A stretch of 35,808 bases of DNA from Fervidicella metallireducens AeB (GTDB lineage: Bacteria; Bacillota; Clostridia; Clostridiales; Caloramatoraceae). Each line of letters opens with the position of its first letter. Position 1 is the stretch's first letter. The notes beneath the pieces are model-generated. The model had not been told where the DNA came from. It saw only the letters and a list, made by a program, of their open reading frames with translations, and did not search any database. The stretch spans positions 1 through 35,808 of the forward strand of contig NZ_AZQP01000031.1 in the NCBI RefSeq assembly GCF_000601455.1, in the 5' to 3' direction. This document shows positions 15,370 to 23,311 of this stretch, one piece after another. A program made the position numbers and the translations under genes.

Positions 15370-17774
15370 ATGGCAATGGAGATGAAGAATAAAGCTGAAA
15401 GCAATGGTATTTCATTAAAACATGACGGCATGCTAACTATAGCCGTGGGCAGGAATCGAAAGGAACTTAATTGGAAAAACAAAGAAATGCTGTGGTCTGA
15501 GATGGTGGCTAAATTAAGCAGGACTATCAGAACCCATGAAACCTATGAGGAGTATAAGAAACTTTCAAAGTCAAAGCAGGATGAAATAAAAGATGTAGGC
15601 GGTTTTGTCGGCGGTACTTTAAAGGGTGGCAGAAGAAAACATGACAGCGTTGTATGGAGACAGCTTGTAACCCTTGATGCAGATTTTGTAAAAGGAGATT
15701 TATGGTCATCTGTTGAGACTATTTTCGGGTATGGGTGTGTTATGTATTCCACTCATAAACATCACCCCGATAAACCAAGATTGAGACTTGTAATACCTTT
15801 ATTAAGACCTGTAACTGCTGATGAATATGTTCCTATTGCAAGAAGGATTGCAGCAGACCTTGGCATAGACTTCTTTGATGATTCTACTTATGAAGTTCAC
15901 AGGCTTATGTACTGGCCATCAACATCATCGGATGGAGAGTTTGTTTTTAAGCTGGCAGATGAACCTTGGATTGATCCGGATACTGTGCTTTCAAGGTACA
16001 GTAACTGGAAGGATTCATCATTTTGGCCGGAAAGTATAAGGACTAAAAAGGAACGAAAAAAGCTTGCAGACAAGCAGGGAAACCCAAGAGAAAAAGAGGG
16101 TGTAGTAGGAGCGTTCTGCAGGACTTATTCAGTTACAGAGGCAATTGAAAAATTTTTAAGTGATGTTTATACACCTTGTGAAGATGCAAATCGTTATACC
16201 TATGCAGCAGGTTCTACAGCAGGCGGTCTTGTAATTTATGAAAATGGAGATTTTGCATATTCCCATCATTCTACAGACCCAATAAGCGGAAAGCTTTGTA
16301 ACGCCTTTGATTTAGTCAGAATTCATAAATTCGGCGAATTAGATGATGAAGCTAAAGAAGGAGTGCCTGTGAATAAACTTCCATCATATAAAGCAATGGT
16401 GGATTTTGCTGTAAAAGATAAAGATGTAAGAAAACAGATTGTATCAGAAAAGTTAGACAGTGCAAAAGATGATTTTAAAGACGAAGACTGGCAGAAAAAT
16501 TTAGAAATAACCAAAAACGGAGAAATAAAAAACAGCTTAAAAAATTTAATTACAATTCTTGAAAATGACCCTAATCTTAAGGGAATTGTTTTTAATCAGT
16601 TAAGTGATGGGATGGAAATTAAAGGTGAAGTACCGTGGCAGCATCCGAGCAAATGGTGGCGTGATGCAGATGATGCCCAGCTTATCAGTTATATAGATTT
16701 AACTTATGGAAATTTTTCAGCACGTAATTATGATATCGCTGTTACTAAAGTTACAGATGATAGGTCTTACCATCCTATAAGAGAGTTTCTTAAAGGTTTA
16801 CCTAAATGGGATGGGAAGGAAAGAGCAGATACTCTTCTTATTGATTATTTAGGTGCTGATGATAATGATTATGTAAGGACAGTAACAAGAAAAGCTTTTT
16901 TAGGTGCTGCTGCAAGAGTATTTAAGCCTGGAATTAAATTTGACTGGATGCTTGTATTAAGCGGACCGCAGGGAATAGGCAAAAGCACATTGATACAAAA
17001 ACTGGCAGGAGAATGGTTCAGTGATTCTTTAAAGCTTTCGGATACAAAGGATAAAACAGCAGCTGAAAAACTTCAAGGCTACTGGATATTAGAAATAGGA
17101 GAACTTGCAGGAATGAAAAAGGCAGAAGAAAATGAGCTGAAAAATTTCTTATCCAGTCAGAATGATATTTACAGGGCTGCCTTTGGAAGAAGAGCTACGC
17201 CTCATCCAAGACAATGCATTTTTATAGGCACAACAAACGAAAAAGGCTATTTAAGAGATACAACAGGTAATAGAAGGTTTTGGCCTGTAAAGGTTTATGG
17301 TTCAGAAAAGAAACCATGGCAGATTACTGAAGAAGAAGTAAAGCAGATTTGGGCGGAAATTCTTGTAAGATATGAAGCTGGAGAAGAACTAAAACTTCCA
17401 GATGAACTTGAAGAATATGCAAATCGCATGCAGAATGATGCATTGGAAACAGATGAACGTCAGGGAATCGTTGAAGATTACTTGGAAATGCTCCTCCTGA
17501 CAATTGGGAAGAAATGGACTTATATGAAAGGCGGGAGTATATAAGTGAATACCATAATAAAAACAGTCTTATTCCTAAAGGTACAAACCGTCGCACTCAG
17601 GTTTCAGTAATTGAAATCTGGTGTGAAGCTTTCGGCAAAAATAAAGCAGACCTTGAAAGAGTTAAATCTTATGAAATAACTAAAATACTAAGAAGAACAG
17701 GTGGCTGGGAGCCGGCTGAAAAAATAGCTGCTGGAGGCATATACGGAAACAGGAGAGTTTGGGTGAAAAAATAA
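15370..17774 (+). pseudogene. VapE-type primase/helicase, -1 frameshift near the C-terminus
   Basis: Replication protein of the virulence-associated E family. The N-terminal ~250 residues look like a primase-type domain (LVTLDADF, TFEVHRLMYWPS-like TYEVHRLMYWPS). The C-terminal superfamily 3-like ATPase has a P-loop GPQGIGKST (532-540), Walker B-like YWILEIGELAG and FIGTTNEKGYLRD sensor region. At ~17496 the frame goes wrong (MLLLTIGKKW, stop at 17544); adding one C (CTCCTGAC to CTCCCTGAC) gives MLLPDNWEEMDLYERREYI and continues to VWVKK at 17774, 801 residues. The restored C-terminal ~90 residues are a winged-helix-like tail usual for the family. ATG 15370 has TTGGAGGCG upstream. Confidence 0.9.
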
Positions 17775-18097
17775 CAAGAAACTTTTAGTTATGGTTTGGT
17801 TAGTTTTTAGTTATTTATATTGAGGTTAGTAATTTGAAGGTTTATAACACTTACAATAACTAAATAACAAAAAATATTATATATAGTTGTTGTAAATATA
17901 GATATAGGCATATATATGCCTGCACGCCTATACGCGCGTATATATATAGGGATTTTTAGGTCTGGTTAGTTTTAACCCTTCAAAAGCTTGAAAATACAAG
18001 GTTTTTAACAATAACAAAAGAACTAACTGAGAGTAAAGAATGAAACTCAAAAAGGAATAGAAGGATTTAATTTCTAAAGACAGGGTTGATAAAGATT
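17775..18097 (+). other. Non-coding AT-rich region with palindromes, candidate replication origin
   Basis: No gene. Contains an inverted repeat TTTAGTTATT (17806-17815) / AATAACTAAA (17855-17864), a 14-bp perfect palindrome GGCATATATATGCC (17907-17920), another TATACGCGCGTATA (17929-17942), repeated GGTTAG motifs, and a weak hairpin near 17975-18015. The position, directly after the VapE gene, is where phage origins often lie; origin function is inference. Confidence 0.45.
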
Positions 18098-18376
18098 ATG
18101 AAGGAAAGAAAAATTGAAGATAGATTAAAACGGGAAGTAGAAAAAAAGGGAGGTTTATGCTTAAAGCTTATCTCTACAAGTATGGCGGGTGTGCCTGATA
18201 GACTGGTGCTTTTGCCTTCAGGAAAAGCAGTATTTGTAGAATTAAAGGCACCTGGAAAAAAATTAAGACCGCTTCAGTGTAAGAGAAAAAAGCAGTTTGA
18301 AAGTTTAGGCTTTAAAGTTTATGTTATTGATTCATTTGAAGGAGTAGAAAAATTTATACAGGAGGTGGAAGTTTGA
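18098..18376 (+). CDS. VRR-NUC domain nuclease
   Basis: 92 residues. The compact VRR-NUC fold shows GVPDRLVLLPSGKAVFVELK: PD, then E-x-K (VELKAPGKKL), the PD-(D/E)xK triad, followed by QCKRKKQFESLGFKVYVI. Stand-alone members occur in phages beside SNF2-like helicases and probably process branched DNA. ATG 18098 is preferred; TTG 18086 would add four residues. The stop overlaps the helicase start. Confidence 0.92.
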   Translation: MKERKIEDRLKREVEKKGGLCLKLISTSMAGVPDRLVLLPSGKAVFVELKAPGKKLRPLQCKRKKQFESLGFKVYVIDSFEGVEKFIQEVEV

Positions 18377-19743
18377 AATATACACCTTATTCATATCAGC
18401 AGTATGCTGCCAGTTGGATTATAGATAAAAAATACTCAGCACTATTTTTAGACTGCGGGCTTGGAAAAACAGTAATTACTTTAACAGCGATATCAGTGCT
18501 TTTGTATGATTACTTTGAAATCACTAAAGTATTAGTTATTGCACCTTTACGTGTAGCACACAGTACATGGGATGAAGAAGCATCTAAATGGGATCATCTT
18601 AAAAATATAAAAATATCAAAGGTATTAGGAACAGAGAAAGAAAGGATTGCTGCACTGAATACAAAAGCTGATGTTTATATTATAAATCGTGAAAATGTTA
18701 GATGGCTTGTAAACTTTTATAAAGCAGACTGGCCCTTTGATATGGTAGTAATAGATGAATTATCAAGTTTTAAGTCATCAAAATCAGAGAGATTTAAGGC
18801 ATTAAGAAAAATAAGACCTTTAACAAAAAGAATAGTAGGTCTTACAGGCACCCCTGCTCCTAATGGACTTATAGATTTATGGTCTCAGATTTATCTTTTA
18901 GATGGAGGAGAGAGACTTGGCAAAACAGTAACCGGCTTCAGGGAAAAATACTTTCTTCCAGATAAGAGAAATCGGCATATAGTATTTACCTACAAGCCGA
19001 AGGAAGGAGCAAAAGAAGCTATTTATGAAAAATTATCTGATATATGCGTTAGCATGAAGGCTGAGGATTACTTAGAATTACCCCAAAGGATAGACAATAT
19101 TATTTCAGTTGAACTTAATTCAGAAGTAAAAAAGCAATATGAAGTTTTGGAAAAAGAATTAATATTATCTCTTGATGATTCGGATATATCAGCAGGTTCT
19201 GCTGCGGTACTTGCAAACAAGTTAATACAAATGGCAAACGGTGCTGTCTATGATGAAAATGGAGAAGTTAAATATATTCATGATGAAAAACTGAAAGCTT
19301 TAGATGAGCTGATTGAAGCAGCCAGCTGCAGACCGGTACTTATATTTTACGGATATCAGCATGATAAAGATAGAATTATGAATTGCCTTAGTAAATTAAA
19401 TCCAAGGATTCTTCAGTCAGATAAAGATATAAAAGATTGGAACAGAGGAGAAGTTCAGATTCTTTTGGCACATCCGGCATCCTGCGGCCACGGCTTAAAT
19501 CTTCAGGCAGGAGGAAATATCATTATCTGGTTTGGATTAACCTGGAGTCTTGAACTATATCAGCAGGCCAATGCAAGATTACATAGACAGGGTCAGAAGG
19601 AAACTGTAATTATTCATCACATTATTGCAAAAGGCACTATAGATGAAAAAGTAATGAAAGCATTGGCAGATAAAAATACAAGCCAGACTGCTCTTATTGA
19701 AGCAGTTAAGGCACAAATGAGCAAATATAAAATTGGGGGATGA
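18373..19743 (+). CDS. SNF2-like DEAD/H-box helicase
   Basis: 456 residues. Walker A is CGLGKT (28-33), motif II VIDELSSFKS (~127-136), motif III GLTGTPAPN (~156-164), and motif VI QANARLHRQGQ near the C-terminus; full length for the phage SNF2 helicase family. It starts at TTG 18373 behind GGAGGTGG, overlapping the nuclease stop by 4 bp. The nuclease-helicase pair likely acts in phage replication or recombination. Intact. Confidence 0.93.
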   Translation: MKYTPYSYQQYAASWIIDKKYSALFLDCGLGKTVITLTAISVLLYDYFEITKVLVIAPLRVAHSTWDEEASKWDHLKNIKISKVLGTEKERIAALNTKADVYIINRENVRWLVNFYKADWPFDMVVIDELSSFKSSKSERFKALRKIRPLTKRIVGLTGTPAPNGLIDLWSQIYLLDGGERLGKTVTGFREKYFLPDKRNRHIVFTYKPKEGAKEAIYEKLSDICVSMKAEDYLELPQRIDNIISVELNSEVKKQYEVLEKELILSLDDSDISAGSAAVLANKLIQMANGAVYDENGEVKYIHDEKLKALDELIEAASCRPVLIFYGYQHDKDRIMNCLSKLNPRILQSDKDIKDWNRGEVQILLAHPASCGHGLNLQAGGNIIIWFGLTWSLELYQQANARLHRQGQKETVIIHHIIAKGTIDEKVMKALADKNTSQTALIEAVKAQMSKYKIGG

Positions 19744-19747
19744 AGCT

Positions 19748-19999
19748 ATGGGCAAAGAAAAAGTATTTAAAGATAATATTGCAAAAGACTGTTTTGCTTA
19801 TCATAAAGGAAGATGCAGAGCTTTAACAGTAAAGCAGTGTGAAGGAAGTGGATGCAGTTTTTATAAAACTAAATATCAGCAGGAGCAGGATAGAGAAAGA
19901 GCAAGGAAAAGAATAATGTCATTAGATAAAGGACTGCAAAAGTATATTATTGAACGCTATTACATGGGAAAAAATAAGTTTTTTGAACTTGAAGAGTGA
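19748..19999 (+). CDS. Small Cys-rich phage protein
   Basis: 83 residues; ATG 19748 behind GGGGGATGAAG is preferred to TTG 19733. The N-terminal half has DCFAYHKGRCRALTVKQCEG and CSFYKT, four Cys likely binding a metal; the C-terminal half is helical and charged (QEQDRERARKRIMSL). Common before ArpU/RinA-type regulators in Bacillota prophages. Function unknown. Confidence 0.75.
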   Translation: MGKEKVFKDNIAKDCFAYHKGRCRALTVKQCEGSGCSFYKTKYQQEQDRERARKRIMSLDKGLQKYIIERYYMGKNKFFELEE

Positions 20000-20025
20000 A
20001 ATGTCAAAGATGGGAGGGAGTCGGC

Positions 20026-20445
20026 ATGAGAGCTAAAGAATATTTATCACAGGCTGTCTGGCTTGATAAATTAATTCAAAACAAGCTGGAGCAGATGGAG
20101 AAACTAGAAGCTATAGCTCAAAAAACAACAGTAGATTTAAGTCAGGAAAAAGTATCCGGAGGGAAAGCTTCAACAAGTCCTATGGAAAATGCAGTAGTAA
20201 AATTAATAGAATTAAAACATGAGATTAATGATGATATTGACCGTTTAATTGATTTAAAAAGAGAGATTATTGAAACCATAGGTCAGCTAAGCGACGGCAG
20301 TTATAAACTGCTTCTGGAGATGAGATATATAGGCGGGAAAAGCTGGGATGTAATAGCAGTAGAATTGGGCTGTGACAGGAGAACTATATTCAGAATGCAT
20401 GGAAAGGCAATAAAAGAAATAGATAAAATTAAAAGTTGTCACTAA
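20026..20445 (+). CDS. ArpU/RinA-like late transcription regulator (DUF1492 type)
   Basis: 139 residues from ATG 20026 (GGGAGGGAGTCGGC upstream). Helical N-terminal half, then a sigma region 4-like helix-turn-helix at the C-terminus (SYKLLLEMRYIGGKSWDVIA, CDRRTIFRMHGKAI). Proteins of this kind switch on late genes in Bacillota phages. It is the last gene before the late region, and its final codons overlap three GTCACT repeats that precede a promoter, strongly suggesting it binds there. Confidence 0.85.
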   Translation: MRAKEYLSQAVWLDKLIQNKLEQMEKLEAIAQKTTVDLSQEKVSGGKASTSPMENAVVKLIELKHEINDDIDRLIDLKREIIETIGQLSDGSYKLLLEMRYIGGKSWDVIAVELGCDRRTIFRMHGKAIKEIDKIKSCH

Positions 20446-20486
20446 ATGTCACTGAATGTCACTATTGTACTATGATATTATATAAA
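20438..20486 (+). promoter_or_regulatory. Putative late promoter with three GTCACT activator repeats
   Basis: GTCACT occurs at 20438-20443, 20448-20453 and 20458-20463, exactly 10 bp apart. The last copy occupies the -35 position: 17 bp follow before TATAAA (20481-20486). There is no normal TTGACA, as expected for an activator-dependent promoter. Transcription would start near 20493. Confidence 0.7.
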
Positions 20487-20575
20487 GTGAAAAGGTATAG
20501 AAAAAGAACAAAATGCTATAGAATATGCCAAGGTTATATCAGAATGATTCCAAGGAAACGCAGCATTAAAATATG

Positions 20576-20609
20576 AAAGCCCTTTTGAGAAAAACTCTTA
20601 AGGCTTTTT
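20576..20609 (+). terminator. Terminator in the late leader
   Basis: AAAGCC ... GAG, loop AAAAA, CTC ... GGCTTT with an internal mismatch, then TTTTT. It lies ~85 bp after the predicted late start site and before the first late gene, so late transcription must read through it or a short RNA is made. Confidence 0.7.
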
Positions 20610-20654
20610 CTATGCCGTGATATATTGATTGAATTTTATTTTGGAGGAATAGAT

Positions 20655-20864
20655 ATGGCTGTTCATAAATGCAAAAGATGCATTTGGAGCAATAAGATAA
20701 ATGATAATATTCTATACTGTATATTTCCAAGGTGCATTATGAAAGAAACAATATCAGAGAACGTTACTGCTAATGGAAAAGAATCTATAGTTATTCCTAA
20801 AGCAAGGACAAATTGTGATGATAAAACAAAAAGGAGAAAAAGAAATGTGTCCAGTAAAACCTAA
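20655..20864 (+). CDS. Small Cys-containing hypothetical protein
   Basis: 69 residues from ATG 20655 (TTGGAGGAATAG). HKCKRCIWSN then YCIFPRC give two CxxC-like pairs, a possible metal site; the C-terminus is basic (KTKRRKRN). First gene of the late region, overlapping the HNH gene by 20 bp. No family recognised. Confidence 0.65.
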   Translation: MAVHKCKRCIWSNKINDNILYCIFPRCIMKETISENVTANGKESIVIPKARTNCDDKTKRRKRNVSSKT

Positions 20865-21228
20865 ACGACCCTGCAGTTATCCAGGGTGTCCTGAACTTAC
20901 CTGTGGCAGATACTGTGAGAAACATCAAAAGGAGATAGATAAAAACTACAATAAAACCTGCAGACCTTACGGCTACCTTTACAACAGCAGCAGGTGGAGG
21001 AAGCTTCGCAAGCAGTTCCTTCTAGAGCATCCTTTGTGTGAAGAGTGTAAAAGAAAGGGTATTGTTACTGCCGCAACTGTAGTGGATCATATTAAACCAC
21101 ATCAAGGTGATGAAAAGTTGTTCTGGGATGAGAGCAATTGGCAGAGTTTATGCAAAAGCTGTCATGATAGGAAGACCGCTAAGGAAGACGGCAGATGGGG
21201 AAAGAAAGGAAGAGTCTACTCTTATTAA
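20845..21228 (+). CDS. HNH endonuclease (packaging-associated)
   Basis: 127 residues from ATG 20845 with AAAGGAG upstream. Cys-rich N-terminus (CSYPGCPELTCGRYCEKH), RWRKLRKQFLLEHPLCEEC, then the HNH core VVDHIKPHQG ... NWQSLCKSCHDRKT. In cos-type HK97-like phages this protein works with the terminase to cut cos. It is normally next to terS; here a 5.4-kb insertion of accessory genes separates them. Confidence 0.92.
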   Translation: MCPVKPKRPCSYPGCPELTCGRYCEKHQKEIDKNYNKTCRPYGYLYNSSRWRKLRKQFLLEHPLCEECKRKGIVTAATVVDHIKPHQGDEKLFWDESNWQSLCKSCHDRKTAKEDGRWGKKGRVYSY

Positions 21229-21644
21229 AGTTATCAACAATGGCGTGTTAATAACTTGTGGACAATCTGTTGATAATTCTTCAAGAAAGGGGATGGGGGG
21301 CATCATTATCCTCACCACTTGAACCCCCCTACGTCGGGCGGCTCCCTTCGCACGAAATTTCGCAGAATTTAATAAGGGGGGTAGCATATATTTCATAAAA
21401 AATCAGCTGTAGTCATTGGAAAATCAGCAATCAAGCTGTTTTATATTTTGCAGATAAGTATCTGTAAAAAATCAGAAGATAAAAGCCTGTGAACCTTAAA
21501 AATACAAGGATTTATAGGCTTTTGATGTTTATATAAAAACTATTCAAAAATCAAGTTTAAACAGTGATTTTTAAGTGTTTTTAAGGCATTTTTTTAAGAT
21601 TTTACATTAATCTTATCGCAAAAAGGAAAGGAGGCATAAAGAAA
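21229..21644 (+). other. Non-coding region: DnaA-box-like cluster and possible cos
   Basis: No convincing gene in 416 bp. 21231-21239 TTATCAACA, 21257-21265 (minus) TTGTCCACA and 21268-21276 (minus) TTATCAACA resemble DnaA boxes. 21290-21385 is a GC-rich patch in AT-rich surroundings with GGGGGG and CCCCCC blocks, a CGAAATTTCG palindrome (about 21353-21362), directly after the HNH gene, where cos is expected. From 21398 the motif AAAATCAG recurs three times. Confidence 0.45.
21481..21523 (+). terminator. Two-tier hairpin, terminator-like
   Basis: AAAAGCCTGT (21481-21490) pairs with ATAGGCTTTT (21514-21523) with one G-T, and inside it CCTT pairs with AAGG. The trailing T-run is short (four), so termination may be partial. 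Confidence 0.5.
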
Positions 21645-22070
21645 TTGACTGAGGTGGAAAAACAGCAGATTCATGAACTAAGGCTTAAAGGTTTAGGATA
21701 TAAAGCAATAGCTGCAGTTCTTGGTTTATCAAGAGATTCAATAAAAAGCTACTGTAAAAGGAATGGTCTTTGCGGTAATGTTTCTGTAGTAAGTTTAAAC
21801 ATTGAAGAGATGAAAAAGCAGAGTCTTGTATGCCTTCACTGTGGTAAGAAATTAAAACAAAAGAAAAAAGGGAGAACAAGGAAATTCTGCTCTGAAGAAT
21901 GCAGGAGAATCTGGTGGAAAAACAATCAAGATAAAAGAAACAAAAAGGATACAGCTGTTTATAAATATACCTGTGTCTATTGCCAGAAAGAGTTCAGCTC
22001 TTATGGAAATAAAAACAGAAAATACTGCAGTCACAGCTGCTATATAAAATCAAGGTTTGGGGAGGTTTAA
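21645..22070 (+). CDS. HTH plus double zinc-finger protein
   Basis: 141 residues from TTG 21645 (GGAGG ten bases upstream). The N-terminal resolvase-like helix-turn-helix (LRLKGLGYKAIAAVLGLSRD, then SIKSYCKRNGL) is followed by two FCS-like zinc fingers: CLHCGKK...RKFCSEECRRIWW and CVYCQKEF...RKYCSHSCY. Such proteins occur before DNA methylases in phages; it may bind DNA as a regulator, but its target is unknown. It ends 4 bp before the methylase ATG. Confidence 0.8.
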   Translation: MTEVEKQQIHELRLKGLGYKAIAAVLGLSRDSIKSYCKRNGLCGNVSVVSLNIEEMKKQSLVCLHCGKKLKQKKKGRTRKFCSEECRRIWWKNNQDKRNKKDTAVYKYTCVYCQKEFSSYGNKNRKYCSHSCYIKSRFGEV

Positions 22071-22074
22071 GAAA

Positions 22075-23310
22075 ATGCAGTTTAGGAAGTTAAAAATAGA
22101 CAGCCTTGTACCAGCTAAATATAATCCGAGAAAAGATTTAAAGCCGGGTGATAAGGAATATGAAAAGATAAAAAACAGTTTAACTGAATTTGGATATGTA
22201 GATCCCATTATTGTAAATTCAGACTTTACAATTATTGGCGGTCATCAAAGATGGAAGGTTTTAAAAAGCTTAGGCTATACAGAAGTTGATTGTGTTGTTA
22301 TAGATATAGATAAAACAAAGGAAAAGGCTTTGAATGTGGCACTTAATAAAATAAGCGGAGAATGGAATGAAGCACTTCTTGCTGAGCTTATTAAGGATTT
22401 GCAGAGTATAGATTATGATGTTTCCTTTACAGGTTTTGAACCGCCGGAGATAGAAGAACTGTTTAGCAATGTTCATGACAAGGAAATAAAAGAAGATGAT
22501 TTTGATGTTGAAGATGCTTTAAAAGAACCTGTAATTTCAAAGCAGGGAGATTTGTGGCTGCTTGGAAGGCACAGACTGATTTGCGGGGATAGTACTAAAG
22601 CTGAAACATATGAGGCTTTAATGGATGGTAAAAAAGCTAATTTAGTGGTTACAGACCCTCCCTACAATGTTGCATATGAAGCAAAAGCCGGAAAGATTCA
22701 AAATGATAACCTTAAAGATGAGGAGTTTTATAATTTCCTTTATAAGGCGTTCACTAATATGTATGATGCTATGGAGAAAGATGCTTCAATTTATGTATTC
22801 CATGCAGATACAGAAGGATTAAACTTTAGAAAGGCTTTTAAAGCTGTTGGATTTTATTTATCCGGAGTTTGTATCTGGGCAAAGCAAAGCTTGGTACTGG
22901 GCAGAAGTCCTTATCAGTGGAAACATGAACCTGTACTCTTTGGTTGGAAGAAGGAAGGCAGGCATAATTGGTACTCTGATAGAAAACAAAGTACTATATG
23001 GAGCTTTGACAGACCATCTAAGAATCCTCTCCATCCAACAATGAAGCCAGTAGCTCTTTGTGCTTATCCAATTCAAAACAGCAGCATGAGCAATTGTATT
23101 GTTCTTGACCCTTTTGGCGGTAGTGGTTCTACTTTGATTGCCTGTGAGCAGACTAATAGAATCTGCTATACCATAGAGCTTGATGAAAAGTATGCTGATG
23201 TTATTGTAAAGAGATATATAGAGCAAATGGGAAATGATGAAGATGTGTTTCTTTTAAGAGATGGTAATAAAATTAAATATGCTGATATAAAAAAGGAAGG
23301 TTGTGATTAA
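22075..23310 (+). CDS. ParB-domain DNA N4/N6 methyltransferase
   Basis: 411 residues. The N-terminal ParB/Srx-like nuclease-fold domain (LVPAKYNPRKDLK; VDPIIVNSDFTIIGGHQRW) is fused to an amino-methyltransferase: catalytic TDPPYNV (D194-Y197) and SAM-binding DPFGGSGST (345-353). Catalytic before SAM motif marks the beta class. ATG 22075 is preferred over TTG 22057 because GGGGAGG lies between. There is no matching endonuclease, so it is probably an anti-restriction or regulatory methylase. It overlaps the C5 methylase region, suggesting joint expression. Confidence 0.93.
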   Translation: MQFRKLKIDSLVPAKYNPRKDLKPGDKEYEKIKNSLTEFGYVDPIIVNSDFTIIGGHQRWKVLKSLGYTEVDCVVIDIDKTKEKALNVALNKISGEWNEALLAELIKDLQSIDYDVSFTGFEPPEIEELFSNVHDKEIKEDDFDVEDALKEPVISKQGDLWLLGRHRLICGDSTKAETYEALMDGKKANLVVTDPPYNVAYEAKAGKIQNDNLKDEEFYNFLYKAFTNMYDAMEKDASIYVFHADTEGLNFRKAFKAVGFYLSGVCIWAKQSLVLGRSPYQWKHEPVLFGWKKEGRHNWYSDRKQSTIWSFDRPSKNPLHPTMKPVALCAYPIQNSSMSNCIVLDPFGGSGSTLIACEQTNRICYTIELDEKYADVIVKRYIEQMGNDEDVFLLRDGNKIKYADIKKEGCD

Positions 23311-23311
23311 T

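Noticed and set aside
17490-17774. Programmed frameshift in the VapE gene, or a separate small gene at 17514
   Set aside because: No slippery heptamer is seen, the ATG at 17514 has no ribosome site, and the same kind of one-base loss recurs in unrelated genes.
20438-20463. CRISPR-like array
   Set aside because: Repeats are only 6 bp at 10-bp steps; no spacers of CRISPR size. No CRISPR array was seen in the window.
21148-21396. Minus-strand 82-codon frame over the HNH end and GC-rich patch
   Set aside because: No ribosome site, overlaps HNH coding sequence and the likely cos; composition is explained by the GC-rich patch.
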